From Aristolochia californica (lineage: Eukaryota > Streptophyta > Magnoliopsida > Piperales > Aristolochiaceae): a DNA stretch of 64,000 bases. Where the stretch lies: positions 16,986,348 to 17,050,347 of the forward strand of contig JARWKL010000004.1 in NCBI GenBank assembly GCA_029961685.1, in the 5' to 3' direction. This document shows, piece by piece, positions 10,692-19,332 of this stretch; within the stretch, counting starts at the first letter, position 1, and the number at the start of each line of letters is the position of its first letter. A program made the translations under genes and the position numbers. Under the pieces are notes generated by a model. The model was not told the DNA's origin. It saw nothing but the letters and a program-made list of their open reading frames with translations, and searched no databases.

Positions 10692-11196
10692 TGTTGGAAG
10701 ATGGTTGTGTTACATTATAGCTGTTGGTATTATGTCTCTTTGAATGAGACATTATTATTGAAGAAGAGGTGGCCTCAGTACCTTTTCTCATATTATAATT
10801 TATTTGACTCGCAAAAATATCACAATTGGGACACCATGAGAGTCGGTGCCTGGACTGAGACACCATGATAAATTTAACTCTAAAAAATATCATGATTGAG
10901 ATACTTTGAGAGTCGGTATCTAGATTGGGACACCATTATAAATAAACCCACTACCTCCTTGTAATGGATTTTATTACTCCTACCACTTGAGAGTCGTCAT
11001 CTTGTGTAGGGACACGATGGTGGACACTTCAGATCAATGCCGATAGACACACTACCTATTGAAGACGGAGTGTGTCCTACATCCAACATTAGGACTGGAG
11101 TATGGAGTAATGTCTTACTGGCTAGGAGTGATTTTTACTCTCACTTATATTATGCAAGCAGGACCTCATGGAAGGATGCAATAGTGTGAGGGGGAG
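10692..11196 (+). repeat. 505-bp K/J-family internal module
   Basis: The segment begins with the LTR-like head TGTTGGAAGATGG and ends in a purine tract (gtgagggggag) followed by another TGTTGGAAGATG. It contains a short internal repeat built on 'gggacaccatgagagtcgg' and related words (about 10828-10935). The same module occurs in reverse complement in J at about 57138-57622, including the order of these words, so it is a conserved part of the family. Confidence 0.65.
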
Positions 11197-11526
11197 TGTT
11201 GGAAGATGTGCCATTTTATACAAAAAGATTCTACTCATCAGTTGCAACAAGCTGGCATCCTTATTACATAACTTGAAAGATCAAGAAAGACTCAAAATGG
11301 CATCTTTATCTTATGGTCGCATCCTAGAAGAGTTCTAGTTTGAGTTATGTTTGTCTTTTTATCTATATTGAGTTATTTAATTTACTATGACATATCTTTA
11401 CATGTTAGAGTTTGGGTGTAATTAGGACAAATATAGTTTTATTGTAATTGGACTCTACTGCCTTTCTCTATTATAAATAGAGGTTCATGTACTCTGATTA
11501 TAATAAGTTAATGAAGTCAATGAGGT
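11197..11526 (+). repeat. 3' LTR region of K, interrupted
   Basis: The first ~45 bp (head plus 'ccattttatacaaaaag') match internal DNA of J, not the K 5' LTR. From about 11245 (aagctggcatccttatta) it follows the 5' LTR (9130 onwards) until it is cut near 11526 by element L. The 5' half of this LTR is therefore missing or replaced. Confidence 0.7.
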
Positions 11527-11923
11527 TTTTAAACATACAATAACATTAATATTAATTTTTTTTATTTAATTTACATTGTTTTATTTCAGTTTAGGCCACA
11601 AGGGTATTTTTGGAATATTTTAATTATAAGGGTATTTTTGGAATATTTTATTTATAGGGGTATTTTTATAATATTTTATCTTAAACCCTAACAGGGTGAA
11701 CCCTATTTAAGGGGTAAGAGTAATGAGAAAGACAAACATTGATTTTAGGTTAAATTTAGGTTATACAGGCTTGGAGCTCTCCTCAACTAGCTCTAGGGTT
11801 TTCGATTGATTTTCATCTTCCTCTCCATGTCTCCCTATAGTTCTGCCATGTTGTTCTACAATTACCCATGGCTAAACCGGAACGTCAACAATGAATCTTT
11901 GTGTCAGATCCGGGACCATAACA
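11527..11923 (+). repeat. 5' LTR of L
   Basis: About 397 bp. It contains three copies of a 'ggggtatttttggaatatttta' type phrase (11609-11670) and ends GATCCGGGACCATAACA, the same end as the Q LTRs. The head is degraded (ttttaaacatacaataac against TGTTATGCACGCAATAAC in Q), so the start is approximate. Confidence 0.75.
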
Positions 11924-11938
11924 ACTAGTATCAGAGCG
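11924..11938 (+). other. Primer binding site of L
   Basis: ACTAGTATCAGAGCG lies three bases after the LTR. It is a one-base variant of TGGTATCAGAGC, with the same small offset as in Q. Confidence 0.7.
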
Positions 11939-11946
11939 GGAACACA

Positions 11947-12380
11947 ATGAGCCCGTCTCTGTCCCTAGAAAAAGGGATTGCCTTACGTGATCAACGGGAA
12001 GAAAGACTGCACGGTATAGAGCAATTGATGAAGAATTGCATACAACAAGAGAAGTATTTTCTGCTCGCATTGCCGCCGAAAAATTCATACGACATGAAAT
12101 CCTCGAGCAGGATGTATGAGAAGGGAAAGCAGCAGAAGTTGTCTCGGACGGAGCAACAGGCCATGGCCCGAAAAAATCAAAACTTTTGTCCCGTTTACTA
12201 GCCGAAGTCCCTGCGAAAGATTTGGGGGAAACCACAAATCCAGACGGACAGAAAGGCCATGTCTCGGAAACCTTCAAAATTTCAGTGCAAGGTGAGCTAA
12301 AGTCGGGCATTCAGCAGGGTTTTCTCCCAAGAAGTCGTCGGTCGTGGACGATACTGGTACGAACCCAAATATGAATACGG
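11947..12380 (+). pseudogene. L/Q family-specific 5' frame (gag-like position)
   Basis: Overlapping frames start MSPSLSLEKGIALRDQREER and continue in another frame with LLAEVPAKDLGETTNPDGQK and VQGELKSGIQQGF. The position just after the primer site is that of gag, but no zinc knuckle is seen. Q has a 126-codon frame at the same place with the same flavour (E-FAAREKLAAEVARDVSEG, then GD-NQKLDSKFPKS). One frameshift separates the two parts in L. The function is unknown. It could be a remnant of gag N-terminal coiled coil. Confidence 0.45.
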
Positions 12381-13184
12381 GGACCTCAAAAATCTCTAAG
12401 AAGGTCCCTGGAAATCCAAAATCGAGGGGTATGCGGACACAATCTCATCGATAAAAGTTTATTTGGGTTCGACCTCCAAAAATCCATTATCATGATCGGC
12501 AGAAGGTCGGTTCTTCACCGTCGATAGGGAAAACTACCAAACGGCGAAGCCCCAACAGGCTGCGATTCGCCACCGGAGAAGCAAGAGACTCCATTGGGTC
12601 CGTCGGTGAAATTTCCACTTAAAACTTGGTCTCGGTAGCACAACGGCAAACAAACTTCCGCAAAATTTGGGGTAAACTCCTGCGATGAATTTTCCCAAAT
12701 TTTGTCTTCTCTTCGCTCAAATCCATCTATGTTTTACATAATTCCTCCCCAATGGCATCGAAATTGTTCCATGAAAATTTTGGTGTTGCGAAACAAAGGG
12801 GTTTTCTATTTAATTTTTTGGATCCCATGTATGTTATTCGGCCATGAACTTCCAATTGGAAATTTTGGCCTGGTGAGTTTCTGTTCTGAGAAGCAGAGAA
12901 ATTTTGGGTATATGAATTTCGACTTGTAATTTTTCTGGGGCTGCCGGGATTCATAGAAATAATTTTATGGGGAATGCTGAATTTTTTTTTTGAGGGGCTT
13001 TGTTTTTCTGTGGATGAGCACAGTATCTGTGCGGCTGTGAGTCTTCAAATTTTCGAATGTGGGGTTCAAATTGAAGTTGTTTTGGAGGAGACTTGCCGTT
13101 ATGTAGCTGAGGCCCTTGTCCTAACACTTCGGGTTGATGTAATAGGCAATATGGCTTGACCACTACAAATATGGGGAAGCCTAA
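12381..13184 (+). other. Unassigned internal DNA of L
   Basis: No recognisable domain. Frames at 12702-12929 and 12974-13159 are uninterrupted but lack family features. The sequence around 12700-12960 contains repeated 'aattttggg' words. It may be captured genomic DNA, given its neighbours. Confidence 0.3.
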
Positions 13185-13655
13185 TTGACCACTAATGAAG
13201 CATCTATTACTTCAATAACTAACAAACAGAAAACAGTGGACAGCCCAGATGCAGCTTCTGATCTTGTGGAGGGCAAAATGGCTGAAAGTACATCAGGAGT
13301 CCACCCAAACATTGGGATTGAAGTTCCTATTACAATGCAAAGTTTCTATTCAGGCAAGGGAGAATTAGAAGTAGATGTTGCTGGAAAATTTTGTTCTCCT
13401 ATTGAGAAGGAGTTATAAATGAAAGGAATTGAGAATTTTGGAAGAAATAGTTGCCTTATAACTAGGAACTTACTACCTGGCTTGAGGAGCTGCATGGAGT
13501 TATTCAGTTATATGTTTAATGATGCAGAAGATGCTTCCAACAGCACTTCCACATTGCTCAGCTTAACGTTGGACGACAAAGAAAAAAATGAACTGGAGTA
13601 TATGGAACAATTGGAAAAATCTCCATTCCTTGAGAGGCTCACAAAGAAAGACTGA
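13185..13655 (+). pseudogene. Captured E(z)/SWN-like Polycomb methyltransferase fragment
   Basis: The frame reads SPIEKEL, a stop at 13416-13418, then KGIENFGRNSCLITRNLLPG followed by LRSCMELFSYM. In plant E(z) proteins (SWINGER/CURLY LEAF, the H3K27 methyltransferases of PRC2) the corresponding segment, just before the CXC and SET domains, has the pattern EK-LY-KG-EIFGRNSCLIARNLL-GLKTC-EV--YM. The fit includes the invariant FGRNSCLI core. The stop (TAA) sits where that pattern has Y, one base away from a Tyr codon. There is no CXC and no SET domain. The continuation (LTLDDKEKNELEYMEQLEKS) is not clearly E(z). It is a dead, intron-free fragment inside element L. Confidence 0.7.
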
Positions 13656-13780
13656 GGTAATTTTCTTCACAGCCCCAGTATTTGAATTTGGAAAATTTGG
13701 AGGCAATTCAGCAGAAGTGTCCTTCCATACTGTCACTGTTGGCACTACTTGTGCCTCTGTCCCTGAAGGGAAGACATTAG
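13656..13780 (+). other. Unidentified coding-like joint between the two captured genes
   Basis: In the frame 13588-13818 the sequence reads FTAPVFEFGKFGGNSAEVSF and then VTVGTTCASVPEGKTLDETI. It looks like real, low-divergence coding DNA (no stops, balanced codons), but I cannot name the family. It overlaps the end of the E(z)-like frame and the start of the PRMT3-like frame in other phases, so it may be a third captured exon. Confidence 0.35.
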
Positions 13781-14668
13781 ATGAAACCATTCATGTCGGA
13801 GGATGCATTTTTGCATAGTTTTGGTGGGGATGAAGATGACCGAGATGAATGTACCCCAACAGTTGACAGAGAAGAATTCCTGAGGGAGGTGGACTACGTC
13901 AAAGATTTTGCTAAAATTTGCTTGGTGGATGAGAATGTTCTTGATGCTGTTTTATATGAACTTGATTATGTTCATGGACCCTTTAAGAAGGTACATGAAG
14001 AAGTTCATGAAGTTCCAATTGCTGCTTACAAGGCCCAAAATGTTATTGCTGGAAATGGCATTCCGGGGGGTGAGCTTGGAAGATTTCCTGCATGGGAAAG
14101 GAAGGATAATAGTTTGAAGGGTTCTTTTGCGAATGTTGCTGCCAGAGTAATCAAGAATGTAGACGAGAATTATTTTGGGACGTACAGTTCTTTTGGAAGT
14201 CACAGAGAGATGATCAGCGAGATGGTGAGGACAGAATCTTATAGGGCAGCTATTCTGAATAATCCTTCTCTCATGAGCCATGCAACAGTTCTGGATGTTG
14301 GTTGTGGGACTGGAATACTGATTTTATTTGCTGCAAAAGCAGGGACCATTCTCACTGATATGGCAACTATGTTTTCTGCTGGAGTTGGGAGAGGTGGACC
14401 TAGCATTCCATTATGGGAAAATGTCTATGGATTTGACATGTCTATCTTTGGGATGGAAGTTCTGGAAGATGCGACCCTGCTTCCTATTGTTGATGTAGTC
14501 GACATTAGTGATATTGTAACAGGCACATCAGTTCTCAAGACCGTTGATCTGGTGACAATGGAGTCTAGTTATGTAGACTTAACCTCTAGCTTTGAGTTGG
14601 AGCCGACGAGGCTATCTCATGTTGCTGCTGCTATTGCAGTGCAGATAAGGGCACCCCAGCAGCAATGA
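13781..14668 (+). pseudogene. Captured PRMT3-like arginine methyltransferase fragment
   Basis: A 295-codon open frame. Residues 2-15 (KPFMSEDAFLHSFG) resemble the segment after the C2H2 finger of plant PRMT3. Residues 116-148 (FANVAARVIKNVDENYFGTY, then SSFGSHREMISE) are the PRMT N-terminal helix with the YF-Y signature. Residues 170-178 (VLDVGCGTG) are SAM-binding motif I. The frame then jumps at about 188-193 to the beta-barrel part (IPLWENVYGFDMS 209-221, PIVDVVD 235-241, DLVTM 256-260, FELEP 271-275). The missing middle contains the double-E catalytic loop, so it cannot be an active methyltransferase. PRMT3 methylates ribosomal protein S2-type substrates. The exons are fused without introns, consistent with capture of spliced RNA. 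It ends AAIAVQIRAPQQQ, not a PRMT C-terminus. Whether it is translated is unknown. Confidence 0.82.
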
Positions 14669-15650
14669 CAACCTGAAAAATATAATGCAATACCATATTG
14701 CGTACAGAGACAGAACCATGAATGGGACAAAGCTTCATGCACACCTGACTTGGACAGAGGCCTGCAAATTGCTACTGTGGTGGCACTGTAGCAATGGGGT
14801 CAGCATAAAAAAATAACACCGGGTTGAAGTGATGCAGATGAGCAAAACCTGGAATATATAGACCAAAATGGAAATGACTCACAGGGTGCATCTATAGCTG
14901 ATGTGATTCAGGGACATGCTGCTGTGATTAATGCTGTCCAGTTCGGTGAACACCAATGGGAAACAACACACCTAATCGGTCCATATTAAGGCAAGCGGTA
15001 TGGCAGTGTTTATGGGCAGAGAGGAAGTTCCACTCCATGGAGTTCTTTACACCCAGCAAAGGCTCTCTTAACCTAGTGGAGTTATGTGGCAGTCCAGCAT
15101 ACTCAGCAGACACTGCTGCTAGCCAGCCCAACCGAGGTGCTTCTTGTGGATGCAGAGGGTTATTGGCATGCAATCAAGGCACTAACCCAGAGTGTTGGAC
15201 ACAGGTTGTATACTTCCGGTGATGCTGAATCTACTGCTTCTACTAAACCTGTTATTAGTGATGGTTTCCGGCCTCTGAGTGTTTCAAGGTGCAGCAAATG
15301 GAGGGGGTTCGTGCTGCTGATTATTCTCCATCCCAGGGGGCTGGTCTTGATGTTGTTGCTGCCAGGCTGGCAAAGTATAGACAGTGCAACCTAGCCAACG
15401 GGGGGCCACCGTGAGGGGCTATTTCACACCAGTCCAGGACTGAGGGAGGGCAGAGATGCTGCTTGGGGAGATGTAGTGACATTCAACACGCATCCTTATA
15501 GTCGAGCATAAAAAAAAAATGGTAGAGGGAGTGCTCCAGTTTTGGGCGTCCAGAGGGCGAACATAGCGATCGCGGATGCTACTTGGGCCCAGGAGGAGAC
15601 GTTGGCATACAGACCCTTTTTTTTCTCAAGCTCGTTCTTCTGAAGGGGAG
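14669..15650 (+). other. Unassigned internal DNA of L
   Basis: Stop-ridden, gene-like base composition with scraps such as DQNGNDSQGASIADVIQGHA (about 14860-14920) and TLLLASPTEVLLVDAEGYWH (15107-15166). I do not recognise a family. It ends with an A-run (15510-15519) and the purine tract (tgaaggggag, 15641-15650) next to the 3' LTR. It may be a further captured gene or an old internal domain. Confidence 0.3.
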
Positions 15651-15970
15651 TAATTTTATGCACGAAATAACATTAATATTTAATTTTTTATTTAATTTAA
15701 ATTATTTTATTTCAGTTTAGGCCACAGGGGTATTTTTGGAATATTTTAATTATAGGGGTATTTTTGTAATATTTTATCTTAAACCCTAAAGGGTGAACCC
15801 TATTTAAGGGGTAAGAGTAATGAGAAAGGCAAACATTTATTTTAGTAAAAATTTAGGTTAAACAGGCTTGGAGCTCTCCTCAACGTGCTCTAGGGTTTTC
15901 GATTGATTTTCATCTTCCTCTCCATGTCTCCCTACAATTCTGCCATATTGTTCTACAATTCCCCATGGCC
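15651..15970 (+). repeat. 3' LTR of L, truncated
   Basis: Homologous to 11527-11923 from 'ttatgcacg' through 'aattccccatggcc'. It lacks the last ~45-50 bp (the GATCCGGGACC end). The loss coincides with the border of K at 15977. Confidence 0.75.
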
Positions 15971-15997
15971 GAATCAAATCGACACCTATGCACCAAT

Positions 15998-16008
15998 TTG
16001 AGGGGGAG
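15998..16008 (+). other. Polypurine tract of copia M
   Basis: The 'ttgagggggag' tract ends where the 3' LTR starts (TGTTGAAATG at 16009). It primes plus-strand synthesis in the family. Confidence 0.8.
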
Positions 16009-16199
16009 TGTTGAAATGAGATGTAAATTATAGGTTGTAATTTGTTACCATAATTGTAGGAAAAAATTTGTTTCCTTGATTTGTTCCTAATTCTAGGATC
16101 TAATTTGGACCTAAATTAGGTTGTAATTGTATAATAAAAAGCCTCCGTATAGGAGAAGAATACATCGAAAAATTATTATTTGAAACCTCTATTTTGATA
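16009..16199 (+). repeat. 3' LTR of copia M
   Basis: 191 bp. It starts TGTTGAAATGAG and ends TTTTGATA (CA mutated to TA), followed by the target duplication GATTA. Confidence 0.86.
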
Positions 16200-16204
16200 G
16201 ATTA

Positions 16205-17085
16205 TTTCTGAGCGACGCTATGGAAGAAAAGGGAGGAAGAAGATTATTCAGAGAGAACAAGAAACCACGACAACAGAGAGGAAAGGTGGACAGAAGAAGG
16301 AGAGAAAAATTATTCTGAGTAGAGAGGGAAAACATTGCAGAAGGAGAAAATTATTCTGGGCAGAGAGACAAGAACTTACAGTGAGAAGAAGTTTGCATTA
16401 CTGGTTGGTGGAGTAGTCTGGTTGTGTGACCAAGCTCGATCACCTTGTCCATCGAATTGTCTGCCTCTAATCTTCAATCCATCGTTAACCTACTGAAGAG
16501 AAAAATTATTCTGAGTAGTTTTGAAGATGCTGAGGTAGCGAAGCAAATGAAGAGGAAAATTATAATCGGATTCATTTTCTTCTATTCAGATTCATTTTAT
16601 TCTTTTCCCCTCATAAAAAAAAATATAGTGAAGTTGTTGATGTTGAATTTAATTTTTAGCATGAACTAAATTTTTTTTATTCTATGAAAATTCTATAATC
16701 TAGTTTTGAAGTATGCTTGCCTTTCTATGCTAATTGTAATTCTCTTCTATGTTTGTCTGATTTATTCTGGTATTATTGCTCCTAATTGACTGGCCATTAA
16801 TTAGATGATTTTGATCTTGTGATTTTCTATCGAAAGTGGGAATTATAGGATAGATCTTGGATATTTCGGCATAGGTAAATATAGAGATCGAAAGACTTGT
16901 ATGAACCTATGTAGTATTAAAATCATTGGTCTTAATACTTTCTTGCTTTATTAATTTGCATACTCTTATGTAAAATGATGAACAATATTTGTCAAAAGTA
17001 AGTTACCAATCCTTGAGGACGATACTTTTCTTATCACTTTACTATAAAACTAAGATATTGTGCACTTGCAATTTTGCACCGATCA
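16205..17085 (+). repeat. Tat-like LTR, right portion
   Basis: This continues the LTR that began at 2011 after the GATTA duplication. Near its end it has the phrases 'ccttgaggacgatactttt' (about 17012) and 'gtgcacttgcaattttgca' (about 17059), which are typical of the 3' end of Tat-type LTRs. It probably ends in CA at 17085. There is no coding potential. The exact right border is uncertain because the matching target duplication lies outside the window. Confidence 0.55.
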
Positions 17086-17584
17086 CTCGGATCGATGCCA
17101 CCCCTAGCTACTAGCATTACCTTCGGCTCTTCCAATGATAATATCTCTTTTTAGAACGAGTAGATTTAGAAATGATTTATTGGGATAGAAAGTAGAGTCA
17201 CATATATTTATTTTGAGATATATTTCTCAACATAAAATTTCAGCTATTTTGGTACAAACTGTTCAGAAAGTTGACGCTTTCTAGTGCTACTTGAAACTTT
17301 TCATTGGCTTGATCTTTGCTACTTCAAATGTCAAATTCCCTTTCTAGGAAAAAATAGATTTCCACAATTCTTTTTGAGTTAGAAACTAGAATAAAATATA
17401 TTTCCAATGCTACATAATTTTCTATATAAAACACATGGTATGAGAGTGAAAAAAACATAGAAAAGTAGGAATTGAGAAAGAAGATTAAAGACAAACATCA
17501 GAAACTCTTTTTTTTCTTATTCTTCTTCTTCCTCCTCCGTTTTTTCTCCATCTTCTTATCCTTGTCCACTTTAGATATTTACCT
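17086..17584. other. Unassigned, with a possible copia leader
   Basis: No reading frame of note. 'catggtatgagagtg' at 17444-17458 looks like a mutated plus-strand primer site. The pyrimidine-rich block 17495-17560 looks like a minus-strand copia leader next to the LTR at 17597. Neither is certain. Confidence 0.35.
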
Positions 17585-17960
17585 TCTCTGATACCATGTT
17601 GATTTCTAGGGCCAACACATAAACACAAGAGATCTCAGGGGAAGGAGAAAAAAGAGGAACTCTTGTTCTTGGAAGAGAGGAGAGAAGAAACCAAGGGAGA
17701 GAAAAAAGAGGAAAAGAGAGAGAGGTTTAAGGACAAATTTGAGCCAAGAAGAAGAAGCTTCTATGCTCTACCACTTGCCTTGAGACTGTATTTATAGTTG
17801 TGGGAAAGTGTTTACAATGATTACATTGCTATTAGGGCTACATGATTCAAAAGGAGAAAGACATAAGAGGACATACACCAGCTTGCATAAATACAATTTT
17901 ATGTAGAAGTTCTCCTTATTTACTACCCATTCCACCCTTACATACGTGGGTATCTTTTAA
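17585..17960 (-). repeat. Solo or truncated copia LTR with primer site
   Basis: On the minus strand, 17597 is the end of an LTR (reading ...GAAATCAACA), and TGGTATCAGAGA (17585-17596) directly follows it as primer site. Inside is a TATA-like 'tatttatagt' (17789-17800 region) and a purine-rich stretch at 17637-17730. No partner LTR or pol was found and the outer border is a guess. Confidence 0.5.
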
Positions 17961-18834
17961 TCATTATATTATTAATTTTTGTTCAATTTTTTATGAACTT
18001 TTTTTAGTCCATATTATTTGTTAATCAATTTCCACGCCTTTTAATCCTATCCATAAGCAAGACAACCTTTTTGTTCTATATAAATTACTCTTAGTAGTCT
18101 TTCCAGAAGGTATTTTAACATCTATATGATTGATTTCAAGTTCATATGCGGTTAGCATTCAACTTATAGTTATCCTAATAAGTGGAGAGCAAGTATAAAA
18201 GTAATTCGTTCCATTATTTTGACACATAAGTTTGTAGTTTCTAGGAATTCATCTTGATCATGTTTCTTTTGGTAAGATTGATTTAGAGCCTAGAGGTAAA
18301 ACTATCAAAGTCCATGGACTATATAAAAGGAATAATTTTATTTCACTTTGATGTCTCCCTTCATTGTATTACCATGGTCTTTGCTTCGACATCAATCAAG
18401 AATTATCCTCAACTAAAAATACCTAGAAATCATCTTTTAGGTTTCTTTCTATCTAAAGGGGGATTATCGTGTCTGAAATTGCTTTAGATTTGGGCTTTAG
18501 TTGCAGATTAATTGTGATATATTCTATATTGTGTTTGGAGTTATGAAAATATTTTCTTGGAGCCTCATTTTTAGTAATTTTCGAATTCAATTTCATTCTC
18601 CAAGAACTTAAATGAATTTTTAATAGAAAATAAAAAAATAAAAAATTAAACATTTTAAAAAAGGAAGGCAATTCTCCTTCCTTGTCCTCAATCTAGAGGA
18701 GGATCCCCATTGCCTTCACTCTATTGGCAGCACAAGGAGGGTATCAACCTCCCCTTTCCTCATTTGGAGTAGGGAGGCAACCCTCCTCCTTAGGGCAAAA
18801 ACGAAAAAGGGGTAAGGGGGCTTGACCCTCCTCT
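17961..18834. other. Unassigned AT-rich DNA
   Basis: Nothing recognisable. Short frames on both strands lack domains. From 18660 to 18830 the sequence becomes a G/C-rich 'ctccttcc'/'gagggggg' type stretch leading to the TRIM. Confidence 0.3.
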
Positions 18835-19332
18835 TGTTAAGCACCTGCCAAAAACTACCCAAGTGACCGGCCTGGTAGGTAGCGAAAAGCCAAGTACTTA
18901 ACCCTAGGATCATAACAATACTCGCACCATTATGAGCCGATGTCCACGATGGCCCACTCTAGCGACGACCTACTCTAGCGACACCGCTATGTCTCCCCCT
19001 CCGCTAGATTTGCTCACATCGGGATTCGAACTCATGACGACGGTATAACTATGATACCAAATGTTAATCACCTAGCAAATACTACCCCAGAGACCGGCCT
19101 GGTAGGTAGTAGAACGCCAAGTACTTAACCCCAGGATCATAACAATACTCCCATCATACACTCTAGAGACACCGCTAGGTCACCCCCTCCGCTAGGTTTG
19201 GTCACGCCAGGATTCAAACTTGCAATGACGGTATAGCTTTGATACCAAATGTTAAGCACCTAGCCAATACTATCCAAGAGACAGGCCTGTTAGGTAGCAG
19301 AAAGCCAAGTACTTAACCCAAGGTTCATCACA
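18835..19332 (-). mobile_element. Tandem TRIM: three 83-bp LTRs, two internal spacers
   Basis: Three LTR copies, each exactly 83 bp, lie at 18835-18917, 19062-19144 and 19250-19332. On the plus strand each starts TGTTAAKCACCT (TGTTAATCACCT in the middle copy) and ends in ATMATAACA-like bases. Read on the minus strand each LTR is TGTTATGATC...CTTAACA (the third is mutated at its end). After two of them comes TTTGGTATCAWAG, a tRNA-Met primer site (plus 19050-19061 and 19238-19249). A few bases later is a tRNA B-box-like GAGTTCGAATCCC (19020-19034) or its diverged partner (19209-19222). Flanks CCTCT (18830-18834) and CCTCC (19333-19337) agree in four of five bases. LTR-spacer-LTR-spacer-LTR arrays are known for TRIMs and arise by recombination between LTRs. 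There is no coding capacity. Confidence 0.8.

Larger units (their letters stand above)
11527..15970 (+). mobile_element. Non-autonomous LTR element L carrying plant gene fragments
   Basis: The LTRs (about 11527-11923 and 15651-15970) are homologous to those of Q (39588-41510). The internal 3.7 kb has a family-specific 5' frame (11947-12380) shared in outline with Q. It then carries a block of non-element DNA: an E(z)/SWN-like histone methyltransferase fragment (13185-13655), an unidentified stretch, a PRMT3-like fragment (13781-14668) and about 1 kb of unidentified sequence. There is no RT, integrase or protease. The purine tract 'gaaggggag' precedes the 3' LTR. L inserted in the 3' LTR of K, and its right LTR lacks the last ~45-50 bp. 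The pre-LTR phrase 'ctcaagctcgttcttc' recalls the CTTGAGGGCAAGCTC end of chromovirus pol, suggesting a chromovirus as ancestor. Confidence 0.75.
8999..15977 (+). mobile_element. Non-autonomous copia-like element K, invaded by L
   Basis: The insertion into copia M is flanked by a perfect duplication ATCGA (8994-8998 and 15978-15982). The 5' LTR is 8999-9435 and has a tRNA-Met primer site. The 1.7-kb internal part has no gag or pol and contains a 193-bp tandem duplication. A purine tract precedes the 3' LTR region at 11197. That LTR is cut near 11526 by L, and its own tail is reduced to a few bases before 15978. A minus-strand relative, J, lies at 56585-57622, so this is a family, not a single accident. 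Confidence 0.78.
2630..16199 (+). mobile_element. Ty1/copia retrotransposon M, twice invaded
   Basis: This is a copia element bounded by LTRs 2630-2825 and 16009-16199 and flanked by a perfect 5-bp target duplication, GATTA, at 2625-2629 and 16200-16204. A tRNA-Met primer site follows the 5' LTR and a purine tract (tttgagggggag) precedes the 3' LTR. The order gag - protease - integrase - RT - RNase H defines copia. Two insertions split it: N (3844-5818) in the protease active site and K (8999-15977) near the pol 3' end. The two LTRs have drifted considerably, the 3' copy ends TA instead of CA, and pol carries many stops, so this is an old, dead copy. Confidence 0.88.

Noticed and set aside
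14928..15222. Overlapping plus and minus frames downstream of the PRMT3-like fragment
   Set aside because: They conflict with each other and no family is recognisable, so they are described only as unassigned element DNA.
18835..19332. Reading the repeats as a plain tRNA-derived SINE cluster
   Set aside because: The units have TG...CA ends, equal 83-bp length, an adjacent primer site and a purine-rich end, which fit a TRIM better. The B-box-like word is kept as a separate observation.
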